Positions 1 to 11,470 of a stretch of 64,000 nucleotides of DNA are shown piece after piece (the stretch's first letter is position 1; each line of letters opens with the position of its first letter). A program made the translations under genes and the position numbers. The DNA is from Dipteris shenzhenensis (lineage: Eukaryota > Polypodiophyta > Polypodiopsida > Gleicheniales), in assembly GCA_047967505.1 (NCBI GenBank), contig CM106538.1; one strand, 5' to 3'. Below the pieces are notes generated by a model. It worked only from the letters and a program-made list of their open reading frames with translations. It made no database searches and was not told the DNA's origin.

Positions 1-890
1 AGTTCTGATTACAACTAGTTTAGCTAGTATAGCTTATAAATAAAAAACTAAGAACAAAAGAAAACTAATGGAGATCATGCATCAGCTATAGACTAATGTC
101 CTATTCAGTTTGGCTTTGATCGTTGCCTTTCCATCTTGATAGATAGCCCATTTGCCTTCTTTTCTGGCCACCTTCATCTTTGTTAGCTCTGAGGTATTTT
201 TCTTTAGCTAAAGTTCCTTTGCAATCCACACTATAGACTTTTGATGTTGTTAGATTGTCTAAGAACCTGTGTTTTTTCAACTCATCTTGAAAAATAAGAA
301 TACCCTCTTGACCAATCTCAAATTCTAAAATTTCCAACTCAATGCCTGGTAAAGCTTTGCTGAATCATTTGCAAGTCTAATCCCAAGAATATTTGGCTAT
401 ATCCTGTTGTCTGCAACCCTCCAATCCTAACCTTCTGTTGCCCTTCAACTTGCACCTTTACTTTCTTCTACAATCTGCAAACACCGATGCATCTAAGGAG
501 CTCTTCAATTCTCCTTTGAGCTTCTTTAGATCTCTCCTTTGAGCTTCTATGCACCTCATCCATCTGAATAGAGACTAATTCATCATATAAAATTAAGTGA
601 GGAGTTGACTTATTCAGGTTTAGCTCAACCACTTTCATTGTCTTCTCTAGTTCCTCGAATCTGTGCTTCAACTCACCATTGTCCATTTTGAGAATGAGAA
701 TCTACTACTTTAGAAGAAGTATGCCTTTATTCTACCTAGTTTTAGGCAGAGGTGATGCTATTTTTGTGTAGCATATAAAGGCTATTTCTCTAGTTTTTTG
801 TCATTGTAAAAAAGTTGACAATCTAGATATAGGGCCCCCCTCTTGCAATGCACACTAGGGCCAAAGGGCATAGATTCTATCTTTAATCCA
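1..890 (-). other. Region with two short unrecognised minus-strand ORFs
   Basis: Two minus-strand frames are open here: 72 codons at 468-686 and 78 codons at 101-337. The first is rich in Glu, Lys and Leu with heptad-like spacing, so it could be a coiled coil. The second is charged and has no motif I recognise. They lie in different frames with stops between them, so they may be exons or relics of one gene or mere chance. I assign no function and see no splice signals strong enough to join them. Confidence 0.15.
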
Positions 891-894
891 AAGA

Positions 895-1105
895 ACAAAA
901 CTATAGCTTATCTTTTAAGGAATAAAACTATTTTTTAGCTCAAAGTGAGCTAACAAAACTTGAAAATTTTATAGCCATTTCTTTGTCTATGAAAAAACAA
1001 GTCATAGCTTATCTTTTAAGGAATAAAATTGCTTTTTAGTTCAAAATGAGCTAACCAAACCTAAAAATGATGGTAATTTCTTTGTCTGTGAAAAAATAAG
1101 TCAAG
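895..1105. repeat. Two-copy tandem duplication, period about 101 bp
   Basis: The stretch around 903 (atagcttatcttttaagg) recurs at 1004, followed in both copies by similar A/T-rich sequence with a 'gagctaac' motif and a 'tttctttgtct' motif. The copies differ at several positions, so the duplication is not recent. Confidence 0.7.
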
Positions 1106-1335
1106 AGCAACAACAAACTTTGGGTTTAGTTGATGGAGAATGGTGGCTATAGAGGGACGTCCTAAGGTTCATTCTAAGTGAGGTCATCTTCATAAAAGCT
1201 CCAAGTTGAGACTTAACCCACTAGGCTAGGCCATGGAGTTTAGCCTAGCTAGGAGTAGGAGAGAAGAGGGACTAAAGAGAGAGATTTTTTGGCCTTTTAT
1301 TAGTCCAATTGTCTCAATCAATGTCAAATTTGTGT

Positions 1336-1656
1336 CAAAATTGGAGATCCTAAATTTTGAGGTGCCAAGTCTTCCTTGTTTTGTCAAACAATGACCTTGT
1401 TGAGTAGTGAAGGACAAAACAAAGCTAGCAATAAACTGATTGAGTTTTGGTGTAGCTTTGTTTTCATTGCTAGCAATAAACTGACACTGATTTAGTTTTG
1501 TGCAGACAATAACCTTGAGTAGCAATGAAAACAAAGCTACACCAAAACTCAATCAGTGTTAGTTTCATGCTAGCTTTGTTTCAGTGCTACTCAAGGTCAT
1601 TGGTTGACAAATCAAGGAAGACTTTGCAACTCGAAATTTAGGATCTCCACTTTTGG
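1336..1656. repeat. Foldback (long inverted repeat) element
   Basis: Arms 1336-1471 and 1521-1656 are inverted copies around a 49-bp loop. The inner 36 bp are a perfect match (1436-1471 against 1521-1556); the outer parts match imperfectly, with conserved blocks such as ggagatcctaaat and tcttccttg. The structure is that of a MITE or foldback element, or of a precursor of hairpin small RNAs. No clear terminal target duplication is visible. Confidence 0.75.
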
Positions 1657-3958
1657 CCTAGATTATGCATGGGGTGGTAGGTCAATAGGTGACTTAGGCT
1701 AAACTAGAAAGCTATGTAACAATGCTCAAATTTGTTGAAGTTGGGTCTCAACTATCCTCAATATTTTGCACAAGTTGAATCAATTCATAGGTGACAAGTG
1801 CATAGATGCTAGCACATTCATTCGTTTAACAAAGGTCTTATCTTTAGGCATCAAACATGGATCAGTAATCACTTGAATGGATGAGGTTGTGAAAATGCCA
1901 AACGAAGTTGGTCTATAAAGCACTTCTATTCCTTGATCACAAGGATCATGTTAAACATACTGGATGATACATGAAGAATTGTGCAGTTAAATGAACTTGA
2001 AAGGAAAGTGACCATGTTAAGAATTCAAACATATGTTGGTAGACTCACTAGGGTATTCAATTGCTGCAAGGGCTTCACTATTGCCTTTATCTTGCTCTTT
2101 GGGGATGACCCATAGTGTAGGGGAAAATTTGTGCCACTCTAGTAGGAATAGAGTAAGCCATAGGCTTATAAGTTGACATGACTCTCTTGGTTGATGCAAG
2201 GACATGCTGGGTGACTCTAGGAGTGCTGATACATCTAGAGGGAGTGCCAGCCTAGTTGTGCTCCTTGGATTGTGCACACATTTCATCCATTAGCAAGAAG
2301 CGCTTCCTAAAAAGTAACTAAAAGAGATTCTATTACATTAGTGCATTCGATTCATTCTTAATGCAGTTGTGGACCTTGGGAAATTTTTTTCACAAAAATA
2401 AATCTTTCTATTAATCTTGAAAAACACCATATAAATTAGGTTGCAAAAATGGTAAGTATGAGTACAACTGGTTGTCATAAAGAAACTCGCTTGTTTGCAT
2501 AGAGCCTAGTTCACTTCTTGAGGAATCTCCAGGACAAGGGCTAACACCCAAGGTAGGGGTCTATACATCTAGTGAATGCCTTGTCCATTTAAAAGAGTAG
2601 AAGATGCCTGTATGCCAAATCTCACGAAAACGCTCCCACCTTTTGGCGCTCACTCTTGGTCCTGGATTCTTACACTCCCAAATGGTGTGGAGCATGTATG
2701 TAATGTCTTGCAAAATGGCAACAAGATTGGTTGTTAATGGAGAGACCTACATGCCTCCCATCACTAACCTGCAGCAACCACACAAATGTTCCAAGTAGTG
2801 ATGCTAGCAATTGTCTCACAAACACTATCCTCTGATGATTGCAATGGCCATTCATCAAAAGGGGGGAACCGCATCATATGCCTCTATCCTAAGGACCCGC
2901 TATTAATAAATCTTGTAACTTGGGGAGGAGAGATCAATAGAAAATGTATCGTAGCTCCATCAACCATGCAACCATCCCCCCCATATGAAATCCCACTTGC
3001 CACAATTAAGGGAGCACCCATCCAAATCCTCTACATTGTTAAGCAACTCCAAAGATAATGTGGGGTAATGTCTAGATATCTATATTTGCAATAGTGTCAT
3101 CTGTAAAAAGAGGATGATGAAGACGGAGGATGATGGTGATAGTGACAAAGGTGAAGCTTTCGAGGGTGACATCTGAACTGGCCACCCTCATTCTTCATCT
3201 CCTATCAACCCTATCTTCTTTGATGTCCCTTGCCATCTGCATGCATCGCCTGACTTCCTGACTGAGTTTCCTCATGCCTTTGTGGATGATGCTCCTCTTT
3301 GTCTATCAGGAGGCTTAGATATCACTAGATGAATTGTGTTTCTGTGCCTTGTCACCTAGCTTCTTGGAGGAATGTGCTATACCTCCATCGAGATATGGAG
3401 GTTATCCCAGCACCCGGGGTGGGAGAGGAGGAAGAGGAGGAGGCTTTGTACACCCCTCTTATGCGCATGATGATTGTTAAACCCAAGCCTCATCTCTCCG
3501 CCCACGACTAACTGCAAGCAAGTGAAAAGGGGGCTATGGGCAGCGCGAAGGGATAAGGCAAGGATGGGAGGGCGAGCCAATGCAAAGAGAAGCGGGGAGG
3601 AGAGTTAGCGAGAGGGGAGCTAGATCACAGACAAGCCAGTGTACCAAAGGAAGGCTCTGTGACAATTGTGGCATTTTGAGACTTTGTAGGGGGTTTAGAT
3701 GAGTAGTAGTCTGTGTTGTGCAACGGCATGCCAAAGACATGAATGGCTCAATGTCCACCTTTAGGGCCCACTGCATCAAGAGGGAGGAAGCCTCTACTCC
3801 TAGCCTACAAACATGCGAGGGTTAGAGACACGGCACTGCATGAGGTTGTTCATCAAGGCAAAGAAGAATTCCATGACAAATGTCAACAGTTGGAGAGCTT
3901 GCACATCACCTTCAGCTTCTTCTAGTTCTTGTAATCGCCATGCTATTTCTTCAAGGGT
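1657..3958. other. No confident gene; possible weak LINE tail
   Basis: I see no supported gene. On the minus strand about 2480-3060 a frame with His and Cys residues, a 'IWECKNP'-like stretch and a Trp-rich end is faintly like the C-terminal zinc-finger region of plant LINE reverse transcriptases, but it is broken and too weak to call. Around 3110-3165 the + strand encodes an acidic Asp/Glu run of low complexity. Confidence 0.2.
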
Positions 3959-4450
3959 GTGCGGTCTGGCATCCTTCTTTTAAGCAATGTCCTTGAGGAC
4001 CTTTCTGATGATCTTCCAAAAGATGGATGTGATATCATGAGGATTGGTCCTTTTAAGATTGTCTACGAGCTATTCTATGCTGAAGATTCTTCCCGTGTAG
4101 TATTTCACAATACACCAGTCACACCCTACCCTGCCTATGTATGCTTTCTGAATGTATCTTTGCCTGATTTTTAGTTCAAGCTACCTCTTTCCATTGTTTG
4201 CCAATAGATAAGCCTCATTTCGTCTCTCTCTTTTCCATTTTCCAAGCATGGCTGACATTCTCGTGTTCTTTGGATGGGTTGAAGAAAATTCAAATGAGTA
4301 TCTTGTGGCCTTCAAGCACTGTTGTGTTTCTCTCAACTTTCTTACTGAAGATAGATGGCTGTTGGTTCTTCCCACATTTCTAGAGGGTTTGTCTCAAGTG
4401 TGGTATGAGAACCAGGCCGACGACGTTTGCCAAAGCTGGCCAAGTTAACA
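3959..4450 (+). other. Short unrecognised ORFs
   Basis: Frames at 3959-4174 (71 codons) and 4248-4448 (66 codons) precede the open region at 4474. The second ends with an 'LPTFLEG...WYENQ' pattern that faintly recalls the retrotransposon gag fold, where a short helix is followed by a W-Y pair. The resemblance is too short for a call. The two frames may be part of the same decayed unit as the following ORF. Confidence 0.15.
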
Positions 4451-4473
4451 GTAATGGAAGCACTACTCAGTAG

Positions 4474-4986
4474 ATGGAGAATTTGGAGACAATTAAATCA
4501 ACTAAAGCACTTATCCAATCTTTAGAAAGACAAGAAAACTTAATGAGCATTGAATACTGTGAATCCTTTTGGCTGGAACAAGCTAGGTCACCAAGTTTTC
4601 CTTTGGATATAAATATGTTAGTAGATATGGAGGAAGCAGAGGAATGCCATTTACCTCGAAAATATTGTGGCAGGAAGGGAGACAAACCCTCTAATGAGAT
4701 TGAAGAGGGTCTATTTGTTGCAGTTTGGGCATTTGATCCAGGTTCAGAGTTGGATGACCAAGGTGGCCCTATTTGGGATACAAAGGTTGCTAAGATAGAA
4801 AGTGATGACAAGGGAACTCCTATAACACTCAAGCTGTATGGTATGAACCAAAGCCATTGAAAAAACTCCCGAGAAGATATACAATAAAACAACTCTATGA
4901 GGGATGCTTGCAAAAGAAACGTGAATGGGTTCCAAATAATGAGGGATTAACAGAGGTGGAAGTCAGTAGCATTATTCATTGCTGAA
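4474..4986 (+). pseudogene. Uncharacterised coding relic, frameshifted
   Basis: An open frame of 128 codons (4474-4860) has ordinary protein composition: Lys/Glu-rich N-terminus, an acidic middle with 'LVDMEEAEE', then a segment with 'GLFVAVWAFDPG', 'GGPIWDTKVAKIES' and 'TPITLKLYG' that reads like a small beta-rich domain (a Tudor- or chromo-like barrel is possible). A shift of one base near 4857 moves the likely continuation ('LPRRYTIKQLYEGC', 'KKREWVP') into another frame to a stop at 4984-4986. An 'SFKKKHGYDVEKC' stretch follows from 4995. I do not recognise the family. It could be a captured host fragment or an unfamiliar transposon protein. Confidence 0.35.
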
Positions 4987-5144
4987 AATTGAGGACACAA
5001 AGTTTTAAAAAGAAGCATGGATACGATGTTGAAAAATGTATCACAATTCCTTATCCAAGTCGTGTCCATATTAAACATCATTTGGCAAGACTTGACCCAT
5101 CAAGCACAAATACATTACATGACTCCGATGACGAGACTCAGATG

Positions 5145-5345
5145 CATAAGATAATGTTTTGTATGCTTTTTTCCATACCAATGGTGTATCTATACACCAC
5201 CAATAAGATAATGTATTGTATGCTTTGTTTTTCAAAAAAAGGGTGTATCTATACACCACTTATATATTGAATTCAACAAACTCTTCTTTTTTTTTTTAAT
5301 GGTGTATCTATACACCACTTATTTGTTGAATTCAGCAAACTCTTT
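5145..5345. repeat. Palindrome cluster: three ggtgtatctatacacc units
   Basis: The 16-mer ggtgtat-ct-atacacc, a perfect 7-bp inverted repeat with a 2-nt spacer, occurs at 5183-5198, 5242-5257 and 5301-5316, so successive copies start exactly 59 bp apart. The flanks are also duplicated: 'aagataatg.tttgtatgct' precedes copies 1 and 2, and 'acttat..ttgaattca.caaactctt' follows copies 2 and 3. Confidence 0.8.
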
Positions 5346-5349
5346 TCAT

Positions 5350-6129
5350 ATGGTATCATATTTTCACTTTATCAGTATAGTGTTAAAATTGAACTAGAGT
5401 TAGGAGACTACTGTTATTATTATTATAGTTATTATTGGATGGGGGCACCATGCACAAGTTTGGGAATTATAGCTTCATTGAGCCATACTTTTTTCTATTA
5501 GAGGTCACCACTTGACTTTTTAGCTTAATAAGGCCATATTTGTATATAAGTGACCCATTTAGTGCTCTAAAAAACCCAATTTTTGAGCTCACTAAATGAA
5601 GTTAAGTGGAGAGGATATTCTCCAAAGCTCAAAAGCCACGAGGGGGCTTCTTTAGCTTTCCCCCAAGATCGTGTTTTGCTCCTAGCCCTTCCGAGCCCTT
5701 GGCCTCAAGAGAGTTACACAAAGCCAACGCAGCTTCTTCTCCCTAGCACAGAGATGGGATTGGAGGTATTCACGAAAAACGAGCTCCCTCAAGAGCCATT
5801 GGTAGACATCCACTTTGCATACAACCACTTCAAGCAGTGAAGGAGGAAGCAAACACGGTGATAAAGACGGAGCCCGTGGAAGTGGAGCAGACGCATCTAG
5901 AACCGGGATGCCCTCAGCCAGAGGAGATACTTCAAACAAAAACAAACAAACAGATCTTGTCAAGTCTGAGTAGGCTCTGAGAGAGTTGAGGGTCTCTGCG
6001 TCTAGCAAGGAGGAAGTTAAAGGTGTCACACCACCGACAATCCCAGAACCCAGGCATGCTCCACAACAAGATGTTGGTAGAACACAATAGCTTGATGGAG
6101 AGAATCAATCAGCTGGAACAAGTAAAACA
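5350..6129. other. Unassigned sequence before the LINE
   Basis: I find no gene. An 85-codon frame at 5583-5840 and the opposing minus-strand frame have no recognisable motif. Part of this stretch may be the 5' end of the LINE that follows, since plant L1 ORF1 usually has a low-complexity N-terminus, but no boundary or target duplication can be seen. Confidence 0.2.
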
Positions 6130-6954
6130 ACAATCACCTTCTTGGATGACTCCCTGTTGCATGACTTTGTAGTATGGTTGAGAACACATGCTTTAGTTGG
6201 CTTCTTACCTGGAGTCAAACTCCCTCTTACCTTTATTGAGTCCTAGATTAGAACAAACTGGATTACAAAAGGAATCAATGTTTTGAATGTGAGATTCTTG
6301 AAGAAAGGCTTCTTTGTCTTTCTTTTAGCGAAACTTGAGATGGCCTCTAGAGCTATGCAACATGGTTTATGGACCATTAGGAATCAACCTCTTTATTTAG
6401 AATGGTGGTCCAAAGATTTCTCTCCTGATGCCCCTAGATCTACTAGAATCCCTGTTTGGGTGGAGCTCCCTGATTTACCTTTGTATTTGTGTAATCAACT
6501 TCCCTTTCTATGTCGTGGGCTAGGACAAATGCTAGGTGTAGAACAAGAAAACTTCATTAACGCCAGGGGCAATCCTCAGATCTTTATTAAGATAGATATA
6601 GCTGAGGAGATGCCCAAGACTCTTACTATTCTTAATAGAAATGGTAGTGTTTATAGGGAGCAGCCTTTGACTTACAAAAACCTTCCCCACTCTTTCTTTT
6701 TGTGTGGGCTTTCCACCCATGTGGTAAAAATTTGTCCCTTGAAGAGGGGCAAGGTTAAAGAAGCTGAACCCTCTACTTCTAAACAAGCTACCCCTGCTGA
6801 AAGGTGGATTCCCAAAGCTCAAAACCCTCTAGTGAGCAATCAGAATAGTGATCAGAATGGCACAAGAGTTAGTGGTAAGGACAAGGATCACAGTCTGCCA
6901 GAAGCGCAAATAAAAACTCCTTTGAACCTCTCAGGGATAAAGAGGGGAGCTTAG
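6130..6954 (+). pseudogene. LINE ORF1, DUF4283 nucleic-acid-binding protein
   Basis: The frame encodes the plant L1 ORF1 DUF4283 region: 'WITKGINVLNVRF', 'MQHGLWTIRNQPLYLEWW', then the diagnostic 'RIPVWVELPDLPLYL' block. In the family this protein binds element RNA in the ribonucleoprotein particle. A CCHC knuckle follows near 6700, but its first Cys is replaced by Phe (FFLCG...H....C). The C-terminal third is a polar, Ser/Thr-rich tail. A TAG stop at 6244-6246 interrupts the N-terminal part. The downstream frame is open to 6954, then acidic coding-like sequence leads into ORF2. Confidence 0.8.
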
Positions 6955-7251
6955 AGAATAGCAACATAATTAGTCAAGAAGATAATATGGTGATTGAAGC
7001 TGGGTGGTGTTGAGAGTTTGAAGAGGATGTTAACAGAGAGGATGCTATGGAAGAGATAGAAGAGAGTGAGGAGGAATCAGAGGAAGATCAAGGGAAGGGT
7101 ACTCCAGTCATCTCAGCAAATCAAGAGGACACTAGTCAAGGTAAGGCCTTAATTGTAGCTCAACACAAAAGGAGGCAATCCAAAGCTGCTACAGTCCAAG
7201 TGAACAGCTAAAAAGGGGCAGAAAAAGAATGTCAAATAAAGTTTTACCTTC

Positions 7252-8274
7252 TTGACTCTAAATGTTAGAGAATTGATGGACCCTGGTAGGAGTGAGGAGC
7301 TAGCTTTCTGGTTGAGAGCTAACTCTTTATCTCCTCTCTTCCTAGCATTACAAGAGATCAAGGCTTGTAGGGATACTCTAGAAAATAAACTGAAAGCTAT
7401 AGATAGAAGAAGAACTTGGTATTACACTTCACATGAGGAGGGTAAAGGTGGTGTAGCCATTGGAATATTATCTCATTACAAGAATGGTATCTCACAAGTC
7501 ATTGTAGATGACCACAATAGATGGATAATGCTGAAGTGTTGCATGGAGATTAATTTCTCAATCATTTGTCTCTATGCCCCTAACTCAGCTTTGGAAAGGA
7601 AAGGATTATGGGAATCTTTACAATGTGCAAATGGTAACGGTATTACAATGGGGGATTTCAATATGGTGGAATGCAAGGTAGATACATGACTGGGAAAGGG
7701 AACATGCATCAGAGGCACTGAATTACTGTCTTGGGAAGAATGCAAGGAGCATTGGTAGTTGGTGGATGCGGGATCAGTTAGGGATTTCACTTGGTACAAC
7801 AATCAATTTGGGGACAATAGAAGGGAGGCCAGATTGGACAGGTTCTATGTCTCTTATTAGGGTTTACTGAATAGTCACCTTTCCTTAAAAATAGAAACTT
7901 TGACTTCTTTAAGTTTATCAGATCATAAACCTATCTCACTTAGATGTGATTTTGGTTCTGGTGAGAGAAGCTCTTCTTGGTTTAAAGCTGACCCTAAACT
8001 CTTCTTGTTGAAGAGTGTTCAAACTCTAATTGGTAAGGCTTGGCATAATGCTTTCTCTAAGCATACTTCAGCATTAGAAGCTTGGGCATTGGATGTTCAT
8101 GATACTCAAATCATTTTAAAAACAACTAGAAAGAAAAGAGCTAAGATTAGGGCTCAGAGAATGGATAGAATTCAAAGTAATATCGGTATTTTAGAACAAA
8201 AAGCCAGAACTAGAGATGTGGATGCCCAAGCAGAATTGGTAAGTGCTAACAAGGATCTCAGGAAGCAAGAATAG
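7252..8274 (+). pseudogene. LINE ORF2 endonuclease domain (exonuclease-endonuclease-phosphatase fold)
   Basis: This is the N-terminal endonuclease of ORF2, which nicks target DNA in target-primed reverse transcription. In order: 'TLNVREL', 'LALQEIKA' (with the metal-binding Glu), 'GGVAIGIL', 'CLYAPN', 'MGDFNMV' (catalytic Asp/Asn) and, after stops near 7690-7860, 'LSDHKPISL' (the catalytic Asp-His). A Lys/Arg-rich linker follows to a stop at 8274. The catalytic signatures remain although the frame is broken in several places. Both open pieces (7252-7689 and 7900-8274) are in the same frame. Confidence 0.85.
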
Positions 8275-8483
8275 ATCAGATTAAATGATTCCAAAGTATA
8301 CTTCAGGAACTAGTGGGCAGTAAAGATAGATAGACCCACTAAGGAAACTTTTAGAATAATAAGAAGAAAGAGATTGCAAGAGGAGATCCCGCTTCTTAAA
8401 AGAGCAAATGGCTCCTAATCTGTAACTACAGAAGAGAATGTTGATTTTATTTAGCAACATTTTGTCTAGTACAATCACCCTAA

Positions 8484-9640
8484 ATGAGGACATCCAGAGA
8501 GCTAGATAGCTATGTCAAACAGAAGGGAGAAGGCTTTGATCTACTACCCTCTTTGGAAAGACCCTTTACATTAGATGAGTTGAAGGAAGTTGTGTCAGTT
8601 ATGGCAGATGGTAAAACACAAGGGGAAGATGGGCTACCTCTTGAGTTCTATAAGTCTTTCTGGGAACTAGTTGGCCCTTATCTTTTACTGCTATGGCAAG
8701 AAAGCTTGGTGAAAGGTGCTCCCCCCCTACACATCAATGGGGGCATTATCAAACTGATCCCTAAAGAGGGCCTTAACAATGTTAAACTACAGTTATAAGA
8801 TTTTTGCAAAAGCTCTAGCTCTTAAGGTATAAGGCAAGATGAAAGAGTGGATTATCTTTGAGAAAAAGGGATTTATAAAGAAGGTCACCTTCTTGAAGCC
8901 ATCATTAATATCTGGGAAGGGTGTGAGTATGCTTAAGAAACTAAATAGGATATATGCTTTCTTAAAGTAGACTTTGACAAGGCTTATGATAGACTAGAAT
9001 GGGATTTCATAATCCAGTCTGGGTCCTTATTTGGTGTCAAATGTCAAGCTTCTTCTCACTAATGCCACATCCAAGGTCAATGTCAATGGGAAGATGAGTG
9101 ATCCCTTTTTTCTAAAAAGATTAATCAGACAAGGATGTCCCTTAGCTCCTCTTTTGTTTGCTATAGTAGTAGATTCCCTTGGGTGGCTCCTCAGAAGTCA
9201 AATCCAAGAGGTAAGTCTTGAAGGTATTGAACTAATGAATGGTAAGCAACTGGTCTGTACGCAGTTTGCTGATGACACCACTTTGACCCCTAGAAATACT
9301 GATCAGGATGTTAGTTGTGTGATTGATTGCCTTGACGTTTTCTGTAAAGCCTCAAGATCCTCAATCAATCACTCCAAAACAGGGTATGACACTCTCAGTG
9401 GCAAGGATCAAGGGATCCTTCAACATCTAGGATGTCTCAAAATACAAAAGGGTACAATCTTCAGACTTTTGGGCATTCCAATGGGTTTTGAGGTCACAAT
9501 GAAACAAAGGTGGGATTGGGTGCTGGATAGAAAAGTGGAGAAGCTTCCAAGCAAACTTGGCTAGAAGAAAATTGGTTCTTAACTAATGCCTTTACCCCAT
9601 AGCTATTTTTTATCTACTTAGTCCAGGTTCCTTCTACTGC
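8484..9640 (+). pseudogene. LINE ORF2 reverse transcriptase domain
   Basis: An L1-clade reverse transcriptase. 'GKTQGEDGLPLEFYKSFW' and 'GGIIKLIPKE' open the domain (8484-8798). The block that normally follows ('RPISL') is missing, and 'VDFDKAYDRLEW' with the first catalytic Asp survives near 8965-9005 among stops. The next open piece (9031-9564) has 'IRQGCPLAPLLFAIV' and 'FADDTTL', which holds the catalytic Asp pair, then 'RLLGIPMG'. After a stop near 9562 a further block continues in another frame to about 9640, where homology ends. At least three frame changes make it inactive. Confidence 0.85.
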
Positions 9641-10600
9641 TGCTATTACAGTTACATAAAGCCCCCTTGCTGTTGGTACCTATTCCTAGAGCCCCTTTGC
9701 TCCTTCATCATCCTCTGTTGCTGCTACTTATACACAGTTCCCCTCAGCTGCTGTTGGCCCCTCTCTTCATTCTTAAGTGGTTGGCCTCTCCAACCAGTCC
9801 CCCTCTATGGATGTTGACACTTCAACTAAGTTACCTTTTGCTTCTCCTGGCTCCTGCACTCAAATTCGTTGTGCTGGCTTCTCCACTCAGCTACCTTCTG
9901 CCCTTTCTTATCAGAATCAGGGACTTGTTGTGGTGTTACCTATTCAAGTATGGATTTGGATGAGATGTCCATTGACCCTTCTCAAGGAGTTGCTGCTGCT
10001 CCTGGTCATTTTGCTGATACTACTGCTACTGTTGCTATAGATTCAGTACACACCAGTGACTCTAAGGAGGAAACTTCTAGCTTCTCCTTCCACTTTTGAG
10101 AAGCTCCTCTCAATCCTTTTAAAGGATTTTACTCTCTTTGTTTTTTGTTTCTCTTGTTGTAAGAGAGGAAGTGCTTATGTGATCAACACTGCTATTATGG
10201 TTGATGTCTGATGTGAGATGACTCATGGGTAATCTACTGCTGCACTCAGTGTCTCACACATGAAGGGGTCAAGTTATATGCCTTTAGCTAGAGACATCGG
10301 CCAATGCCAGTGGTGTAAGAGAAGAAAGGCATCTCCTCAATCCTATCTGAGAGTCCTACTCATGCTGGCTAGAACCACTCCCTTGGATCCCACTTGACTT
10401 CCCTAAGAAGACGGCCCTCCCACAACCATAGGCGTCATCTGGTCCTTGTCTACCCATGAGACAAAGGTAGTGGTCCAATCCTTGCCTGAATGTTGCACTA
10501 CCCTGACAATCTGCCACTCTAGTACCTCCATAGTGGTATCCACCTCTAGATCCTCTATTGTCTTTGGCTAGGCCCCTAGTTCATACGGTCTGCTGCCTTG
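9641..10600. other. T/C-rich low-complexity stretch, no gene
   Basis: From 9641 to about 10110 the + strand is a run of Leu/Ala/Pro/Ser codons built on gctgctn and cctn repeats, open in all three frames. From there to 10600 I see no coding or repeat signal. The composition explains the ORFs. Confidence 0.4.
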
Positions 10601-11470
10601 CAAAGGTCTTCCCACCATGACTTTGGAATTGCCACATCGATCTTTGCCATCCTAATGCCTACACCTCACAAATGCAAAAGTGCATGTGCTCGTGTCTTGA
10701 TGATGCCAAGTCTTGTTTGAGTTTGCAATAGAATCTCCATCTGCTAAGCCACCGTGGCTCTAGTGTTCCATGTACCATTTGATCTTGCCCATAAGAAGCT
10801 ACGCGTGCCGAAGATATCCCATGTAGCCCATGTGAGAACACTAGCAGGAGGCAATATACTAAGCCGCATCCAAGAGAACTTGGTTGACAACAAGGGCCCC
10901 GCCTACTATAACATAAAGTTTGGGCGAGCTCAAGTATAAAATCTTGTGCCTAATGCTCTCTAAGATGGGGGCTATCCGCTGCTCTACTAAAACATCAATG
11001 CCCAACTAGAAACTTAGGTATCTCATAGTGTGGCCCCTTGAAATCCACTTAAAGCCTTGTCTAGCTCCAACTGTCCTGGGTTTCTCAGACCTCCTTAGTC
11101 GATATGAGAAAGACAATTGCTTTGGTGTCCAATTGACCTTGGCCCTTGAGACCTTGCAATATATCTTCAGTGCTACCACAACCTGCTCTCCACACTCACC
11201 ACTGAACCCTCCATGATAGAGTGTTGTGTCATTTGCAAACTCAAAGTCAAGAAGCTCCTCCTCCTGGTGAATCGGGAGTTGCATCCTCGTGAGGTTTGCA
11301 ATAACCCAAAGCCAAGTTGAACAACTTGGGTGTCCACTGCTCCTCTCTTGTGAAAGCAAAGTTGAACCCCCAAAAAGGGTGGGTCCGAGCATCAAAAACT
11401 CTAATGGGGGCCCCTTTATCGGGTTGTAGAAACAAAACCATCACCTCCAATGATAGCGGGCACTCGTCAA
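10600..11470 (-). pseudogene. Second LINE reverse-transcriptase relic, antisense
   Basis: Read on the minus strand, the segment contains 'LLDFEFANDTTLYHGG' at about 11210-11250, a variant of the F-A-D-D-T-T-L polymerase box in which the first Asp of the pair is Asn. It is followed by 'KVSRAKVNW', and by 'LGIDVLVEQRIAPILESI' and 'VVNQVLLDAA.YIAS' near 10850-10990, the blocks that follow the polymerase core in plant L1 elements. Several stops and frame changes are present. It diverges clearly from the sense-strand LINE at 6130-9640, so it represents a different subfamily. Confidence 0.75.

Larger units (their letters stand above)
6130..9640 (+). mobile_element. Decayed L1-type LINE (non-LTR retrotransposon)
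   Basis: The order is an ORF1 with DUF4283, then an ORF2 with an apurinic-like endonuclease and a reverse transcriptase, which is the standard L1 layout in plants. All parts are on the + strand. The copy carries frameshifts and stops, lacks part of the reverse transcriptase, and stops abruptly near 9640 just after the 'A-R-R/L-V-L-N' block that follows the polymerase core, so the 3' end and poly(A) tail are missing. The adjoining sequence is T/C-rich and unrelated. Confidence 0.85.

Noticed and set aside
2604-2858. Short opposing ORFs as a gene
   Set aside because: Weak resemblance to a LINE C-terminus on the minus strand only, with stops; not enough to call.
9667-10099. Overlapping Leu/Ala/Ser-rich ORFs on the + strand
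   Set aside because: All three frames are open through gctgct/cctn low-complexity DNA, and no domain or start context supports coding.
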